DNA from: Clostridia bacterium
GTDB lineage: Bacteria > Bacillota > Clostridia > Oscillospirales > CAG-272
Direction of reading: 5' to 3'
Length of the DNA: 64,000 nucleotides
Assembly (NCBI GenBank): GCA_017453245.1
Contig: JAFTKM010000007.1
Coordinates: forward strand, 1-64,000
Under the pieces are notes generated by a model. That model was not told the DNA's origin. It did not search any database and was given only the letters and a program-made list of their open reading frames with translations. This document shows positions 1-8,803 of the stretch, piece by piece. Both the position numbers and the translations under genes were made by a program. Within the stretch, counting starts at the first letter, position 1. Each line of letters opens with the position of its first letter.

Positions 1-67
1 AATCTTCGGCTGCCATAAGTCGCAACTCTTTACTGTACTTCTTGTATTGCTTTCGTATTTTAGACAT
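1..67 (-). CDS. N-terminus of a probable IS3-type transposase OrfA (cut by window edge)
   Basis: An ATG at 67 reading leftwards opens a frame that runs off the window edge after 22 codons. The visible peptide is basic (MSKIRKQYKKYSKELRLMAA) and resembles the start of IS3/IS911-type OrfA proteins, which begin with a basic stretch and a YSKEFKL-like segment before a helix-turn-helix. The inverted repeat just upstream fits an insertion-sequence end. Only 22 residues can be read, so the family call is from memory of similar starts and remains tentative. Confidence 0.4.
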   Translation of the reverse strand, partial: MSKIRKQYKKYSKELRLMAAED

Positions 68-76
68 AAAAATAAC

Positions 77-132
77 CCCCTTAGTGTAGTCTTGAAAACC
101 TTTTTGTTTTTTCAAGTGTCTACTCTAAGGGG
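77..132. repeat. Inverted repeat, likely terminal region of the insertion element
   Basis: The left arm at 77-98 begins CCCCTTAGTGTAG and the right arm at 109-132 ends CTACTCTAAGGGG. They are near-perfect inverted copies around a T-rich centre. The repeat sits between the putative transposase start and the 3' end of the radical SAM gene at 163, as expected of an insertion-sequence terminus with its upstream hairpin. It could also act as a terminator for the neighbour, but T-runs are not clearly placed for that. Confidence 0.45.
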
Positions 133-162
133 ATTATATCAAAAATTCCTCGTCCTTTTTTA

Positions 163-1062
163 TTATCCTTTTCCATAGAGCGAGCCTTGGCGTAAGCTTT
201 CGCTCTCAAGTCTCTCTCTTACAAGATTTATTACCTTATTTTTATCTTTGTTCCACTCCGGCGCGACAAGCATACCGTCAGGGCAGTCACCGGTAATACG
301 ATGCACTACAATATCCGGCTTTAGTCTCGCTAAGGACCTTGCCGAGAGGCGCACGTACTCCTCAAGCGACGGAGGCTCGTATTCACCCCTGCGATACATT
401 TCGGCTAAAGCTGTATCCTCCATAACGTAGATGGAATGTATCTTGACACCCCAGGAGCCGCACTCATTGATAACGTCGACGGTAGAGTCGATCTCAGCCT
501 CTCCCTCACCGGGTAAACCGATGATCATATGCGTAACAAAGGGGATACCGTGTGAAGTTAAGAGCTTCGCGGCGCGCTTGTAGACCTCGGTTTTATAGCC
601 GCGGTTGATAACCGATGCCGTCTTATCCGATGCGGTCTGAAGCCCAAGCTCAACCCACACGTCAACGCGGTCGCGGTATGAGGCTATAAGCTCGGCTATT
701 TCTTCATTAATACAGTCGGGGCGTGTGCCGATAGCAAGCGCGACTATCCTCTTATCAATAAGCGCGCTGTCGTATCTCTGCATAAGCACGTCCGTCGGAG
801 CATAGGTGTTGGTGAAATTCTGGAAGTAGGCGATATAGAGCGTATCGCTCTTGCCCTTAGCAAGATGAGACCTGACCTGCTCGGTGATACTAACACTCGC
901 GTCGATATGCTCACCCGCTCCGCGCTCGCCGCAGTATATACATCCGCCCGTGCCGCAAGTGCCGTCCCTATTCGGACAGCCGAAGCCGCCGTCTATGCAT
1001 ATTTTGGATACCTTCGATTTATATTTTTCCTTTAAGAACGAACTGAAATTTCTGTACAGCAT
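163..1062 (-). CDS. Radical SAM protein, TIGR01212/YhcC-like
   Basis: A radical SAM enzyme of the YhcC/YtqA-like family (TIGR01212), whose substrate is not established. From the start chosen here (ATG at 1062, with GAGG about 7 nt upstream) the protein has 299 residues. The iron-sulphur ligands fit C29, C41 and C44 within a CPNRDGT...GGCIYC signature, and an extra cysteine, C36, lies between them. The family normally begins at the YRNFSSFLKEKY-like segment, which supports this start. The frame stays open upstream to ATG 1176 and TTG 1212, adding CRHC-containing residues without good ribosome binding sites. It is divergent from the marR gene and ends next to the insertion-element edge. Family call is secure; start is moderate. 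Confidence 0.85.
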   Translation of the reverse strand: MLYRNFSSFLKEKYKSKVSKICIDGGFGCPNRDGTCGTGGCIYCGERGAGEHIDASVSITEQVRSHLAKGKSDTLYIAYFQNFTNTYAPTDVLMQRYDSALIDKRIVALAIGTRPDCINEEIAELIASYRDRVDVWVELGLQTASDKTASVINRGYKTEVYKRAAKLLTSHGIPFVTHMIIGLPGEGEAEIDSTVDVINECGSWGVKIHSIYVMEDTALAEMYRRGEYEPPSLEEYVRLSARSLARLKPDIVVHRITGDCPDGMLVAPEWNKDKNKVINLVRERLESESLRQGSLYGKG

Positions 1063-1204
1063 GCGTATTCCTCTGTCTATAAGTCGTGGGCGTGTGAAGT
1101 TTTCGCCGTATTCCCCGCCCTTTATACAATGCCTACAAAAAATCGTGGGCAATACTATTCTACCATACTTTTTCATGGTTGTACAGACTTTTTTTGAAAA
1201 ACCT

Positions 1205-1255
1205 GTTGACAAATCAACAAGTGTGTGCTATAATGCCGGAAGTTGAAAATTCAAC
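1205..1255 (+). promoter_or_regulatory. marR promoter with two identical-arm operators
   Basis: TTGACA at 1206-1211 and TATAAT at 1229-1234 are separated by exactly 17 bp. Two dyads with the same arms, GTTGA-N4-TCAAC, lie at 1205-1218 (overlapping the -35 box) and 1242-1255 (just after the expected start of transcription). Their centres are 37 bp apart. Position and symmetry fit autorepression by the MarR protein encoded immediately downstream. Protein binding is inferred. Confidence 0.75.
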
Positions 1256-1269
1256 AAGTCGGAGGTATT

Positions 1270-1722
1270 ATGTTAGACAGATACGAAAGCTTTACCGTAA
1301 CGATACTGAAAATTCATCGGGCAATACAGAAGATCAAGTCCGAGGAGATGGCTGAATACAACCTCAAGCTCCATCACGTCTCCTGCATCTATTATCTCTT
1401 TAAGGAGGGCTCGCTCACAGCCACCGAGCTGAGGGATATATGCGGAGAGGATAAGGCGTACATCTCTCACTCCTTGAAATACCTTGAGGAAAACGGTTAT
1501 ATCTCCTGCAGCTCCAATGCGAAAAAGAGATACAACGCTCCCTTCTCCCTGACCGAAAAGGGCCTTGAGATAGGCTCTCACGTAGCGAGTAAGATAGACG
1601 CTGTGCTTGAGCCCGCGGGCGAAGGAATGAACGATGCCGAGCGCGAGGTCTTCTACCGTTGTCTCAATCTTATCAGCAACAATCTCGAGCAAATATGCGA
1701 GAAATACAATAAGAATAATTAA
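1270..1722 (+). CDS. MarR family transcriptional regulator
   Basis: A 150-residue winged-helix regulator of MarR type; such proteins bind DNA as dimers and often release it on binding a ligand. The winged helix spans roughly residues 35-100, with the recognition segment near AYISHSLKYLEENGYI (64-79). The start is the ATG at 1270, which follows GGAGG at 1261-1265; an in-frame TTG at 1243 lies inside the operator and is rejected. The gene for an acyl-CoA-synthetase-like protein follows 18 bp downstream, so the two are probably co-transcribed. The regulator may respond to fatty acyl or aromatic acyl compounds. Two dyads in the promoter suggest self-control. Confidence 0.88.
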   Translation: MLDRYESFTVTILKIHRAIQKIKSEEMAEYNLKLHHVSCIYYLFKEGSLTATELRDICGEDKAYISHSLKYLEENGYISCSSNAKKRYNAPFSLTEKGLEIGSHVASKIDAVLEPAGEGMNDAEREVFYRCLNLISNNLEQICEKYNKNN

Positions 1723-1740
1723 TTTGAAAAGGAATACGTT

Positions 1741-3450
1741 ATGATTTCAAACAAGAAACACGTGGTTAATCCCTCTTATACCTTCACAAACGTCAGAGAC
1801 CTTGTGGAATGGGCGGCTAAGGAGCGCCCCGAATCCGACAGATACGCATTCTCCTACCGCACAAATCCTCACGACAAAGAGGCTACGAGAATCAGCTATA
1901 CCGCCTTCAGAGATGACGTGCGCGCGCTCAGCTCCGAGTTCCTCGCAAGAGGCTGGCAGGGCAAGCACATCTGTATCATAGGAAAGGCAAGCTACGAGTG
2001 GGTGCTCGTATACTACGCCGCAATGTGTACAAACTCCGTGCTCGTTCCTCTCGACCGCGACTGGACCAAGGAGGACCTCGCTGACACAGTAGCAAAGGCG
2101 AAGACAAACATCCTTATCTGCGATTCTGATATCCCTGAAAGATGCGAGTACATCAGTGAGCACGTAAGCCTTGACGAGGCTCCTTACCTCATAAGCACAA
2201 AGGAAGGCGATAACACGGTAAAAGCGCTCTTAGAGGCGGGACGTGTTAAGTTTAACGAGAACACCGAGCCTTACTTCGCTACCACCATCAACCCCCAGAA
2301 GATGTCCCTTCTCGTCTTTACCTCGGGTACTACCGGCAAGGGCAAGGGCGTTATGCACTGTCAGAATGCGATCCTCTCGGACATCTACAACGCGCTCCAT
2401 TATATCGACTACGGAAGAAACACGATCTCCGTTCTTCCTCCCCATCACACCTTCGGCTCGACCATTATGTTCATCGGCCACGTGATGATCGGAACCGAGG
2501 TATATCTCTCCTCAGGCATCCGCTACGTAGCTAACGAGATCAAGGACGTAAAGCCCGAGCATCTCATTCTCGTGCCCCTCTATCTTGAGACCTTCTACCG
2601 CAAGATACTCGCTAACCTCGACGCCAAGGGCAAGACCAAGCTCGTATTCAGAATGATGAAGGTCTGCAAGGTTCTCCGCTTCTTCGGCATAGATATCCGC
2701 AGAAAGGTATTCAAGGAGATACTCGACGCCTTCGGCGGCAATCTCAGAATGGCTATCTCGGGAAGCGCTCCTCTGAGCCGCGAGATACTCGATTTCTACC
2801 ACGGTATAGGCATTACCCTTCTCAACGGCTACGGCATCACCGAGTGCGCTCCCCTTATCTCAGTTAACAGAAGCAAGAACAACGTTATCGGAAGTATCGG
2901 AAACGTTATCGACGACTGCTTCGTGAAGATCGACGAGCCCAACGAGGACGGCGAGGGCGAGATCCTCTTCAAGGGACAGAACGTAATGCTCGGCTACTAT
3001 GAGAACGACGAGGCGACCGCCGACGCATTCAAGGACGGCTACTTCAGGACCGGAGACTACGGCAAGCTCGACAAAAACGGCGTGCTCTACATTACCGGAC
3101 GTAAGAAGAACCTCATCATACTCTCCAACGGTAAGAACGTATATCCCGAGGAGATCGAGAATGAGCTTGCGACCACACCCGGTATCCAGGACATCATCGT
3201 ATACGAGGGCAAGTCCAAGCGCGGTATTTCCTACAACAATATCGTTGCGGAGATCTACCCCGAGGCTGAGTTTATTGAGAAGAACGGAATCACCGACGCT
3301 TACTCTCACTTCAAACCCTTCATCGACGAGTACAACAAGTATGCCGTACCCTACAAGAAGATCGGTATTCTCAAGATACGTACTGAGGAGTTCCCCAAGA
3401 ATACCCTCAGAAAGATCATGAGATTCAAGCTCGACACCACCATCGACTGA
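1741..3450 (+). CDS. AMP-forming acyl-CoA synthetase / ligase family protein
   Basis: An adenylate-forming enzyme of 569 residues that would activate a carboxylic acid with ATP and transfer it to CoA or another thiol in the cytoplasm. The ATP-binding P-loop TSGTTGKGKG lies at 194-203, GYGITECAPL at about 363-372, the hinge YFRTGDYGKLDKNGVLYITG at 434-453, and the catalytic C-terminal lysine probably at 558 in PKNTLRKIMR. It resembles long-chain fatty-acid CoA ligases in order and length. No membrane segment is evident. It lies behind marR with an 18 bp gap, and an intrinsic terminator follows. The exact substrate cannot be read from sequence. Confidence 0.85.
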   Translation: MISNKKHVVNPSYTFTNVRDLVEWAAKERPESDRYAFSYRTNPHDKEATRISYTAFRDDVRALSSEFLARGWQGKHICIIGKASYEWVLVYYAAMCTNSVLVPLDRDWTKEDLADTVAKAKTNILICDSDIPERCEYISEHVSLDEAPYLISTKEGDNTVKALLEAGRVKFNENTEPYFATTINPQKMSLLVFTSGTTGKGKGVMHCQNAILSDIYNALHYIDYGRNTISVLPPHHTFGSTIMFIGHVMIGTEVYLSSGIRYVANEIKDVKPEHLILVPLYLETFYRKILANLDAKGKTKLVFRMMKVCKVLRFFGIDIRRKVFKEILDAFGGNLRMAISGSAPLSREILDFYHGIGITLLNGYGITECAPLISVNRSKNNVIGSIGNVIDDCFVKIDEPNEDGEGEILFKGQNVMLGYYENDEATADAFKDGYFRTGDYGKLDKNGVLYITGRKKNLIILSNGKNVYPEEIENELATTPGIQDIIVYEGKSKRGISYNNIVAEIYPEAEFIEKNGITDAYSHFKPFIDEYNKYAVPYKKIGILKIRTEEFPKNTLRKIMRFKLDTTID

Positions 3451-3473
3451 TAAAACTAAACATATTTAACAAA

Positions 3474-3523
3474 AAGCGGCGGTTCTTAGTATGAAAATTC
3501 TAAGTCCGTCGCTTGTCTTTTCT
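3474..3523 (+). terminator. Intrinsic terminator after the acyl-CoA synthetase
   Basis: A stem built from AAGCGGCGG...CTTAG paired with CTAAG...CCGTCGCTT, with a loop near 3490-3497, is followed by GTCTTTTCT. It lies directly downstream of the ligase stop and before the pyr promoter. Confidence 0.7.
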
Positions 3524-3536
3524 CCCGCTCTACCCC

Positions 3537-3566
3537 TTGACAAATAGCGTATATATATGTTATAAT
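3537..3566 (+). promoter_or_regulatory. Promoter of the pyr operon
   Basis: TTGACA at 3537-3542 and TATAAT at 3561-3566 are separated by 18 bp, about 46 bp before the pyrC start. The short leader has no room for a PyrR-type attenuator and shows no terminator-like stem. Confidence 0.75.
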
Positions 3567-3611
3567 AAACAGAAAATATATATAGTTTATTTTTCGGAAA
3601 GGAAAACGGCT

Positions 3612-4886
3612 ATGAAGGCTATCTTTAAGGACGCTAAGGTATACGCTATGGGCGAAATCAAAAAGCAGACTATGCTTCTTGACGGCGCTACCCTTTCTGT
3701 TTTCACGGGTGACGTATCCCTTATGGGTTGCCCCGTGTATGATAATATTGCTATTTTTCCCGGTTTCTGTGATGTTCACGTGCATTTCAGAGAGCCGGGC
3801 TTTTCTTATAAAGAGACCATTGCGTCGGGCTCTCGCGCCTCTGCGCGCGGAGGCTATACCGCGGTATGCACGATGCCTAACCTCGTCCCGCCGCCCGACT
3901 GTCCCGAGAATCTGAAGACACAGACGGACATAATCGAGCGCGACTCGGTAATCGCGGCCTTCCCCTACGGCACTATAACAAAGGGGCAGGCAGGCGAGGA
4001 GCTCTCGGATATGGAGGGCATTAAGGATGCGGTAATAGGCTACTCTGATGACGGCAAGGGCATACAGACCGAGGATCTGATGCGGGAGGCTATGGAAAAG
4101 GCTCGCTCGCTCGGCAAGATGATAGTCGCTCACTGCGAGGACAATTCCCTCTTACGCGGCGGATATATCCACGACGGAGAGTATGCAAGGCTACACGGTC
4201 ACAGGGGTATATGCTCCGAGAGCGAATTCGGACAGATAGCGCGCGACCTTGAATTAGTTAAGACGACCGGATGTAAATACCACGTCTGCCACATCTCCAC
4301 CAAGGAGAGCGTTGAGATAATCAGACGAGCTAAGGCAGAGGGGGTAGACGTCACCTGCGAGACGGGACCGCACTACCTCACTATGTGCGACCTTGATATA
4401 GGGGAGCACGGCAGATTCAAGATGAATCCGCCGATAAGAAGCGCTAGTGACCGCGACGCGCTCGTCGAGGGTATCAAGGACGGCACGGTGGATATGATAG
4501 CGACCGACCACGCGCCGCACTCGGCGGAGGAAAAGTCGCGCGGACTTGAAAAAAGCAACATGGGAGTCGTCGGTATAGAGACCGCCTTCCCTATCTCATA
4601 CACCTACCTTGTAAAAACGGGAATTATAACTCTTGAGAGGCTCATCGAGCTTCTGTCGGTCAAGCCGAGAGAGAGATTCGGCATCACCTCGGACGCGGGC
4701 TTTACCGTATTCGATCTCGGTGATGAATACAGGATAGATCCCAAGGACTTCATCTCGGCGGGCAAGAGCACGCCCTTTGAGGGATGGAGTGTGTTTGGCA
4801 GATGCCTTGCAACCGTATATAACGGCAAGGTAGTATACGCGAGCGAGAGGCTCGGTGAAAGTGTTAATAAATCGGAGGAAATATAA
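3612..4886 (+). CDS. pyrC: Dihydroorotase
   Basis: Cyclises carbamoyl aspartate to dihydroorotate, the third step of pyrimidine synthesis. The 424-residue protein belongs to the amidohydrolase superfamily. It carries the metal-binding DVHVHFREPG at 54-63, a later AHCED, CHIST and the TDHAPHS motif with the catalytic aspartate. The start is the ATG at 3612 after GGAAAGGAAAA; an upstream frame extension overlaps the promoter and is rejected. It is the first gene of an eight-gene run, and carB begins 2 bp after its stop, with its ribosome binding site inside the pyrC end. Confidence 0.93.
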   Translation: MKAIFKDAKVYAMGEIKKQTMLLDGATLSVFTGDVSLMGCPVYDNIAIFPGFCDVHVHFREPGFSYKETIASGSRASARGGYTAVCTMPNLVPPPDCPENLKTQTDIIERDSVIAAFPYGTITKGQAGEELSDMEGIKDAVIGYSDDGKGIQTEDLMREAMEKARSLGKMIVAHCEDNSLLRGGYIHDGEYARLHGHRGICSESEFGQIARDLELVKTTGCKYHVCHISTKESVEIIRRAKAEGVDVTCETGPHYLTMCDLDIGEHGRFKMNPPIRSASDRDALVEGIKDGTVDMIATDHAPHSAEEKSRGLEKSNMGVVGIETAFPISYTYLVKTGIITLERLIELLSVKPRERFGITSDAGFTVFDLGDEYRIDPKDFISAGKSTPFEGWSVFGRCLATVYNGKVVYASERLGESVNKSEEI

Positions 4887-4888
4887 AA

Positions 4889-7800
4889 ATGGCCAAGAGA
4901 AAAGACTTAAAGAGAATTATGATCATCGGCTCGGGCCCTATCGTAATAGGACAGGCCGCAGAGTTTGACTACGCGGGCACGCAGGCGTGTCTTGCGCTCA
5001 AGGAGGAGGGCTACGAGGTAATACTCGTCAACTCAAACCCCGCGACGATAATGACCGACACTACCGTAGCGGACAAGGTCTATATGGAGCCTCTCACACT
5101 CGAGTACGTGGCAAAGATCATCAGATACGAAAGACCCGACGCGATCGTCCCCGGCATCGGCGGACAGACAGGTCTTAACCTCGCAATGCTCCTCGAGAAG
5201 AAGGGCATCCTTAAGGAGAGCGGCGTAGAGCTGCTCGGCACCTCCAGCGAGAGTATCGAGAGAGCCGAGGACAGAGAGCTCTTCAAGGAGCTGTGCGAAT
5301 CCATCGGCGAGCCGGTCATCCCCTCCGACATAGCAAACACACTTGAGGAGGCTGTCGAGGCAGCGGCAAAGATCGGTTACCCCGTAGTGCTCCGCCCCGC
5401 ATTCACTCTCGGCGGTACGGGCGGCGGCTTTGCTTACAGCGAAAAGGAACTCAGAGAGCTTGCGGTAGGTGCGCTTGCGGCATCCCCCGTACATCAGGTT
5501 CTTGTTGAAAAGAGCGTCAAGGGCTTCAAGGAGATAGAGTTTGAGGTAATGAGAGACGGCGCGGATAACGCCATCACCATCTGCGGTATGGAGAATATCG
5601 ACCCCGTAGGTGTACACACCGGTGACTCTATGGTAGTAGCTCCCATTCTCACTCTCTCCAAAGAAGATGAGAAGATGCTCAACGATAGCGCCATCAAGCT
5701 TATCAGAGAGCTCAAAATAGAGGGAGGATGTAACGTTCAGTTTGCATTAAACCCCAATTCCTCGGAATATTACCTCATTGAGGTCAACCCGAGAGTTTCC
5801 CGCTCGTCCGCACTTGCATCCAAGGCGTCGGGCTTCCCCATCGCACGTGTTACCGCTAAGATCGCGGTAGGTATGACGCTCGACGAGATCGAGGTATCCG
5901 GCGCTCCCGCTATAAACGAGCCGAGACTTGACTACATCGTAGCTAAGTTCCCTCGCTTCCCCTTCGATAAGTTCACCTCCGTACCCAACAAGCTCGGCAC
6001 GCAGATGAAGGCGACCGGTGAGTGTATGGGTATAGGCTCCAACCTTGAGGAATGTATCCTTAAGTCGGTGCGCTCGCTTGAGATAGGCATCTGCCACCTT
6101 CATATGACCAAGTTCGACGGTATGAAGGACAAGGCTATCATTGAATATATCAAGGAATTCCACGATGACAACGCCTTCGGTATAGCAGAGCTTCTGCGCC
6201 GCGGACACACCACGAAGGAGCTCCACGAAATCACGGCTATTACCGAGTACTTCCTCGAGTCCTTCAAGAAGATAACCGATATGGAGGCTGAGCTCAGCGC
6301 TAACGTTAAGTCGGCAGACGTGCTCAGAAAAGCAAAGACCATGGGCTTCTCGGATAAGTATATCGCAAAGCTCTGGGGCTGTGGCGAGCTTGACGTCGTA
6401 GATGTGAGAAAGCAGAACGGCATTATCCCCACCTTCCGTATGGTTGACACCGCCCACGCAGGCGCGTATATCCCCTACTTCTACTCCTCCTACACCGGAG
6501 AAAATCAGTCCGTACTCACAAACAGAAAGAAGGTTCTCGTGCTCGGCGCAGGTCCTATCCGTATCGGTCAGGGCGTTGAGTTCGACTACTCCACCGTACA
6601 CGCGGTAAACACCATCAGAAGCTGTGGCTACGAGGCTATCATCATAAACAACAACCCCGAGACGGTATCCACCGACTACACCACCGCGGACAAGCTCTAC
6701 TTTGAGCCCCTCACCACAGAGGACGTAATGAATGTTATCGACTTTGAGAAGCCCGACGGCGTTATCGCATCTCTCGGCGGACAGACCGCGATCAACCTCG
6801 CAGAGCCCCTTGCAAAGCGCGGCGTTAAGATCATCGGTACAGACTGCGAGGCTATCGACAGAGCGGAAAACCGCGACACCTTCGAGAAGATCCTCGAGGA
6901 GCTCGGAATTCCCCAGCCCAAGGGCCAGGCGGTAACCAAGATCGAGGACGGCGTTAAGGTTGCGAAGAAGGTTGGCTACCCCGTGCTCGTACGTCCCAGC
7001 TTCGTGCTTGGAGGACGCGCAATGCAGCTTGTAGGCAACGAGGAGCAGCTCAGAAACTACCTCAAGACCGCGGTTGAGATCGACGAGGACAAGCCCGTTC
7101 TCGTAGACCACTACATCCAGGGTAAGGAGGTTGAGGTCGACGCTATCTGTGACGGCCGCGACGTATTCGTAGCGGGTATTATGGAGCTTGTAGAGCGCAC
7201 GGGTGTACACTCGGGTGACTCCATCAGCGTTTATCCCGCATACTCCATCTCCAACAAGGTCAAGGGCAAGATACTCTCCTACTCCAAGGCTCTCGGTCTC
7301 GGAATAGGCATTGTCGGTCTGTTCAATATCCAGTTCATCGTTGACGATAAAGAGGACGTATATATCATCGAGGTCAACCCCCGTTCCTCGAGAACTGTTC
7401 CCTTCCTCTCCAAGGCTACGGGCTACAGCCTCGCGGACATCGCGACCGAGGTGATCCTCGGCAAGAGCCTCAAGGAGCTCGGCATCTTCGACCTCTATCC
7501 CGAGGAGAAGAAGAGATGGTACTGCAAGGTGCCCGTGTTCTCCTACAAGAAGATCAATGGCATTGACGCTTACCTCTCCCCCGAGATGAAGTCCACCGGT
7601 GAGGCGATCGGCTACGACGACGACCTCTACCGCGCATTCTACAAGGCGCTTCAGGCATCGGGTATGACTGTGCAGAATTACGGCACAGTATTCGTAACTC
7701 TCGCAGACTCCGACAAGGAGGAGGCACTCCCGCTTATCAGAAGATTCTACAACCTCGGCTTCAACATTGAGGCAACACGCGGTACCGCAATGTACCTCAA

Positions 7801-8062
7801 GGAGCACGGCATCAGAACCAGAATCAAGAAGAAGATCAGCGAGGGCTCGAACGATATCCCCGAGGCAATCAGACAGGGACATATCGCATACGTTATCAAC
7901 ACCTCCAAGCTCGACTCCACCGACTCCCAGAAGGACGGCTACGAGATCAGAAGCCTGGCTGTTGAGACCAACACAACTATGTTCACCTCTCTTGACACGG
8001 TAAGAGTTCTTCTCGACGTGCTTGAGGATATCACAATCACCATCTCCACCATTGACAGCTAA
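4889..8062 (+). CDS. carB: Carbamoyl-phosphate synthase large subunit
   Basis: Makes carbamoyl phosphate from bicarbonate, ammonia and two ATP; the ammonia normally comes from the glutaminase subunit CarA. The 1057-residue chain has the expected internal duplication of two ATP-grasp halves: IGSGPIVIGQAAEFDYAG near the start and LGAGPIRIGQGVEFDYS near residue 550 begin the repeats. A C-terminal MGS-like allosteric domain ends the protein. Length is normal for the family. The partner carA is absent from this operon and from the whole window. Located between pyrC and pyrK, so it serves pyrimidine synthesis. Confidence 0.96.
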   Translation: MAKRKDLKRIMIIGSGPIVIGQAAEFDYAGTQACLALKEEGYEVILVNSNPATIMTDTTVADKVYMEPLTLEYVAKIIRYERPDAIVPGIGGQTGLNLAMLLEKKGILKESGVELLGTSSESIERAEDRELFKELCESIGEPVIPSDIANTLEEAVEAAAKIGYPVVLRPAFTLGGTGGGFAYSEKELRELAVGALAASPVHQVLVEKSVKGFKEIEFEVMRDGADNAITICGMENIDPVGVHTGDSMVVAPILTLSKEDEKMLNDSAIKLIRELKIEGGCNVQFALNPNSSEYYLIEVNPRVSRSSALASKASGFPIARVTAKIAVGMTLDEIEVSGAPAINEPRLDYIVAKFPRFPFDKFTSVPNKLGTQMKATGECMGIGSNLEECILKSVRSLEIGICHLHMTKFDGMKDKAIIEYIKEFHDDNAFGIAELLRRGHTTKELHEITAITEYFLESFKKITDMEAELSANVKSADVLRKAKTMGFSDKYIAKLWGCGELDVVDVRKQNGIIPTFRMVDTAHAGAYIPYFYSSYTGENQSVLTNRKKVLVLGAGPIRIGQGVEFDYSTVHAVNTIRSCGYEAIIINNNPETVSTDYTTADKLYFEPLTTEDVMNVIDFEKPDGVIASLGGQTAINLAEPLAKRGVKIIGTDCEAIDRAENRDTFEKILEELGIPQPKGQAVTKIEDGVKVAKKVGYPVLVRPSFVLGGRAMQLVGNEEQLRNYLKTAVEIDEDKPVLVDHYIQGKEVEVDAICDGRDVFVAGIMELVERTGVHSGDSISVYPAYSISNKVKGKILSYSKALGLGIGIVGLFNIQFIVDDKEDVYIIEVNPRSSRTVPFLSKATGYSLADIATEVILGKSLKELGIFDLYPEEKKRWYCKVPVFSYKKINGIDAYLSPEMKSTGEAIGYDDDLYRAFYKALQASGMTVQNYGTVFVTLADSDKEEALPLIRRFYNLGFNIEATRGTAMYLKEHGIRTRIKKKISEGSNDIPEAIRQGHIAYVINTSKLDSTDSQKDGYEIRSLAVETNTTMFTSLDTVRVLLDVLEDITITISTIDS

Positions 8063-8071
8063 GGAGAGAAA

Positions 8072-8803
8072 ATGAAAGACACCTATTTCACTTTGATTAA
8101 AAACGAGAAGATCGCCTCGAATACCTACCTTTCGGTGCTCGAGGGCGATACCTCGGATATAACCGCGTCGGGCCAGTTTGTCAACATCAAGCTTGACGGT
8201 CTTTACCTGCGCAGGCCCATATCCGTGTGCGACGTTGAGGGCGACAGACTCACCATCATATACAAGGCGGTAGGCGTTGGCACCGAGAAGATGGCGGCCA
8301 CCTCCGTTGGCGAAAAATGGCTCACCCTCACAGGCCTCGGAAACGGCTATGACCTCGCAAAATCCGGACACGCCCCCCTGCTTATCGGCGGTGGCGCGGG
8401 CGTGCCGCCTATGTACTACCTTGCTAAAAAGCTGGTAGCCGAAGGAAAGACTCCGACAGTCATACTCGGCTTTGGAAAGGCCGATGAGGTCTTCTTTAAG
8501 GAGGAGTTTGAGGCTCTCAGTCTTAAGGTCCTCGTCACAACGGTTGACGGCTCCGAAGGCATCAAGGGCTTTGTCACCGACGCTATGGACGGCCTTGACT
8601 ACACCTACTTCTACACCTGTGGTCCCGAGCCTATGCTTAAGGCCGTGTACAACAAAACGACCACAAGCGGTCAGTTCAGCTTTGAGGAAAGAATGGGCTG
8701 CGGCTTCGGCGCTTGTATGGGATGCACCTGCAAGACCAAGTACGGCTACAAGAGAATCTGCCGTGACGGCCCCGTGCTCGAGAAGGAGGAGATCATATGG
8801 TAA
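8072..8803 (+). CDS. pyrK: Dihydroorotate dehydrogenase electron transfer subunit
   Basis: The FAD and [2Fe-2S] subunit that passes electrons from class 1B PyrD to NAD+. The 243-residue protein has the ferredoxin-reductase fold with LRRPISVCD (FAD binding), a GGGAGVPP nucleotide-binding turn, and the C-terminal cysteine cluster CGFGACMGCTC with another cysteine shortly after, which ligates the iron-sulphur centre. It starts 9 bp after carB and overlaps the pyrD start by 7 bp, consistent with translational coupling of the two subunits. The pair shows that this cell uses an NAD-dependent, oxygen-independent dehydrogenase. Confidence 0.93.
   Translation: MKDTYFTLIKNEKIASNTYLSVLEGDTSDITASGQFVNIKLDGLYLRRPISVCDVEGDRLTIIYKAVGVGTEKMAATSVGEKWLTLTGLGNGYDLAKSGHAPLLIGGGAGVPPMYYLAKKLVAEGKTPTVILGFGKADEVFFKEEFEALSLKVLVTTVDGSEGIKGFVTDAMDGLDYTYFYTCGPEPMLKAVYNKTTTSGQFSFEERMGCGFGACMGCTCKTKYGYKRICRDGPVLEKEEIIW

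Noticed and set aside
1243..1269. Upstream TTG start for the MarR protein
   Set aside because: It would place the start inside the operator; the ATG at 1270 follows a full GGAGG site.
3567..3611. PyrR-dependent attenuator before pyrC
   Set aside because: The leader is about 45 bases, with no terminator stem or PyrR-binding loop.
5747..8371. Long open frame of 874 codons antisense to carB
   Set aside because: It mirrors the codon bias of carB, has no domain I recognise and no ribosome binding site. It is a shadow frame of a well-identified gene.
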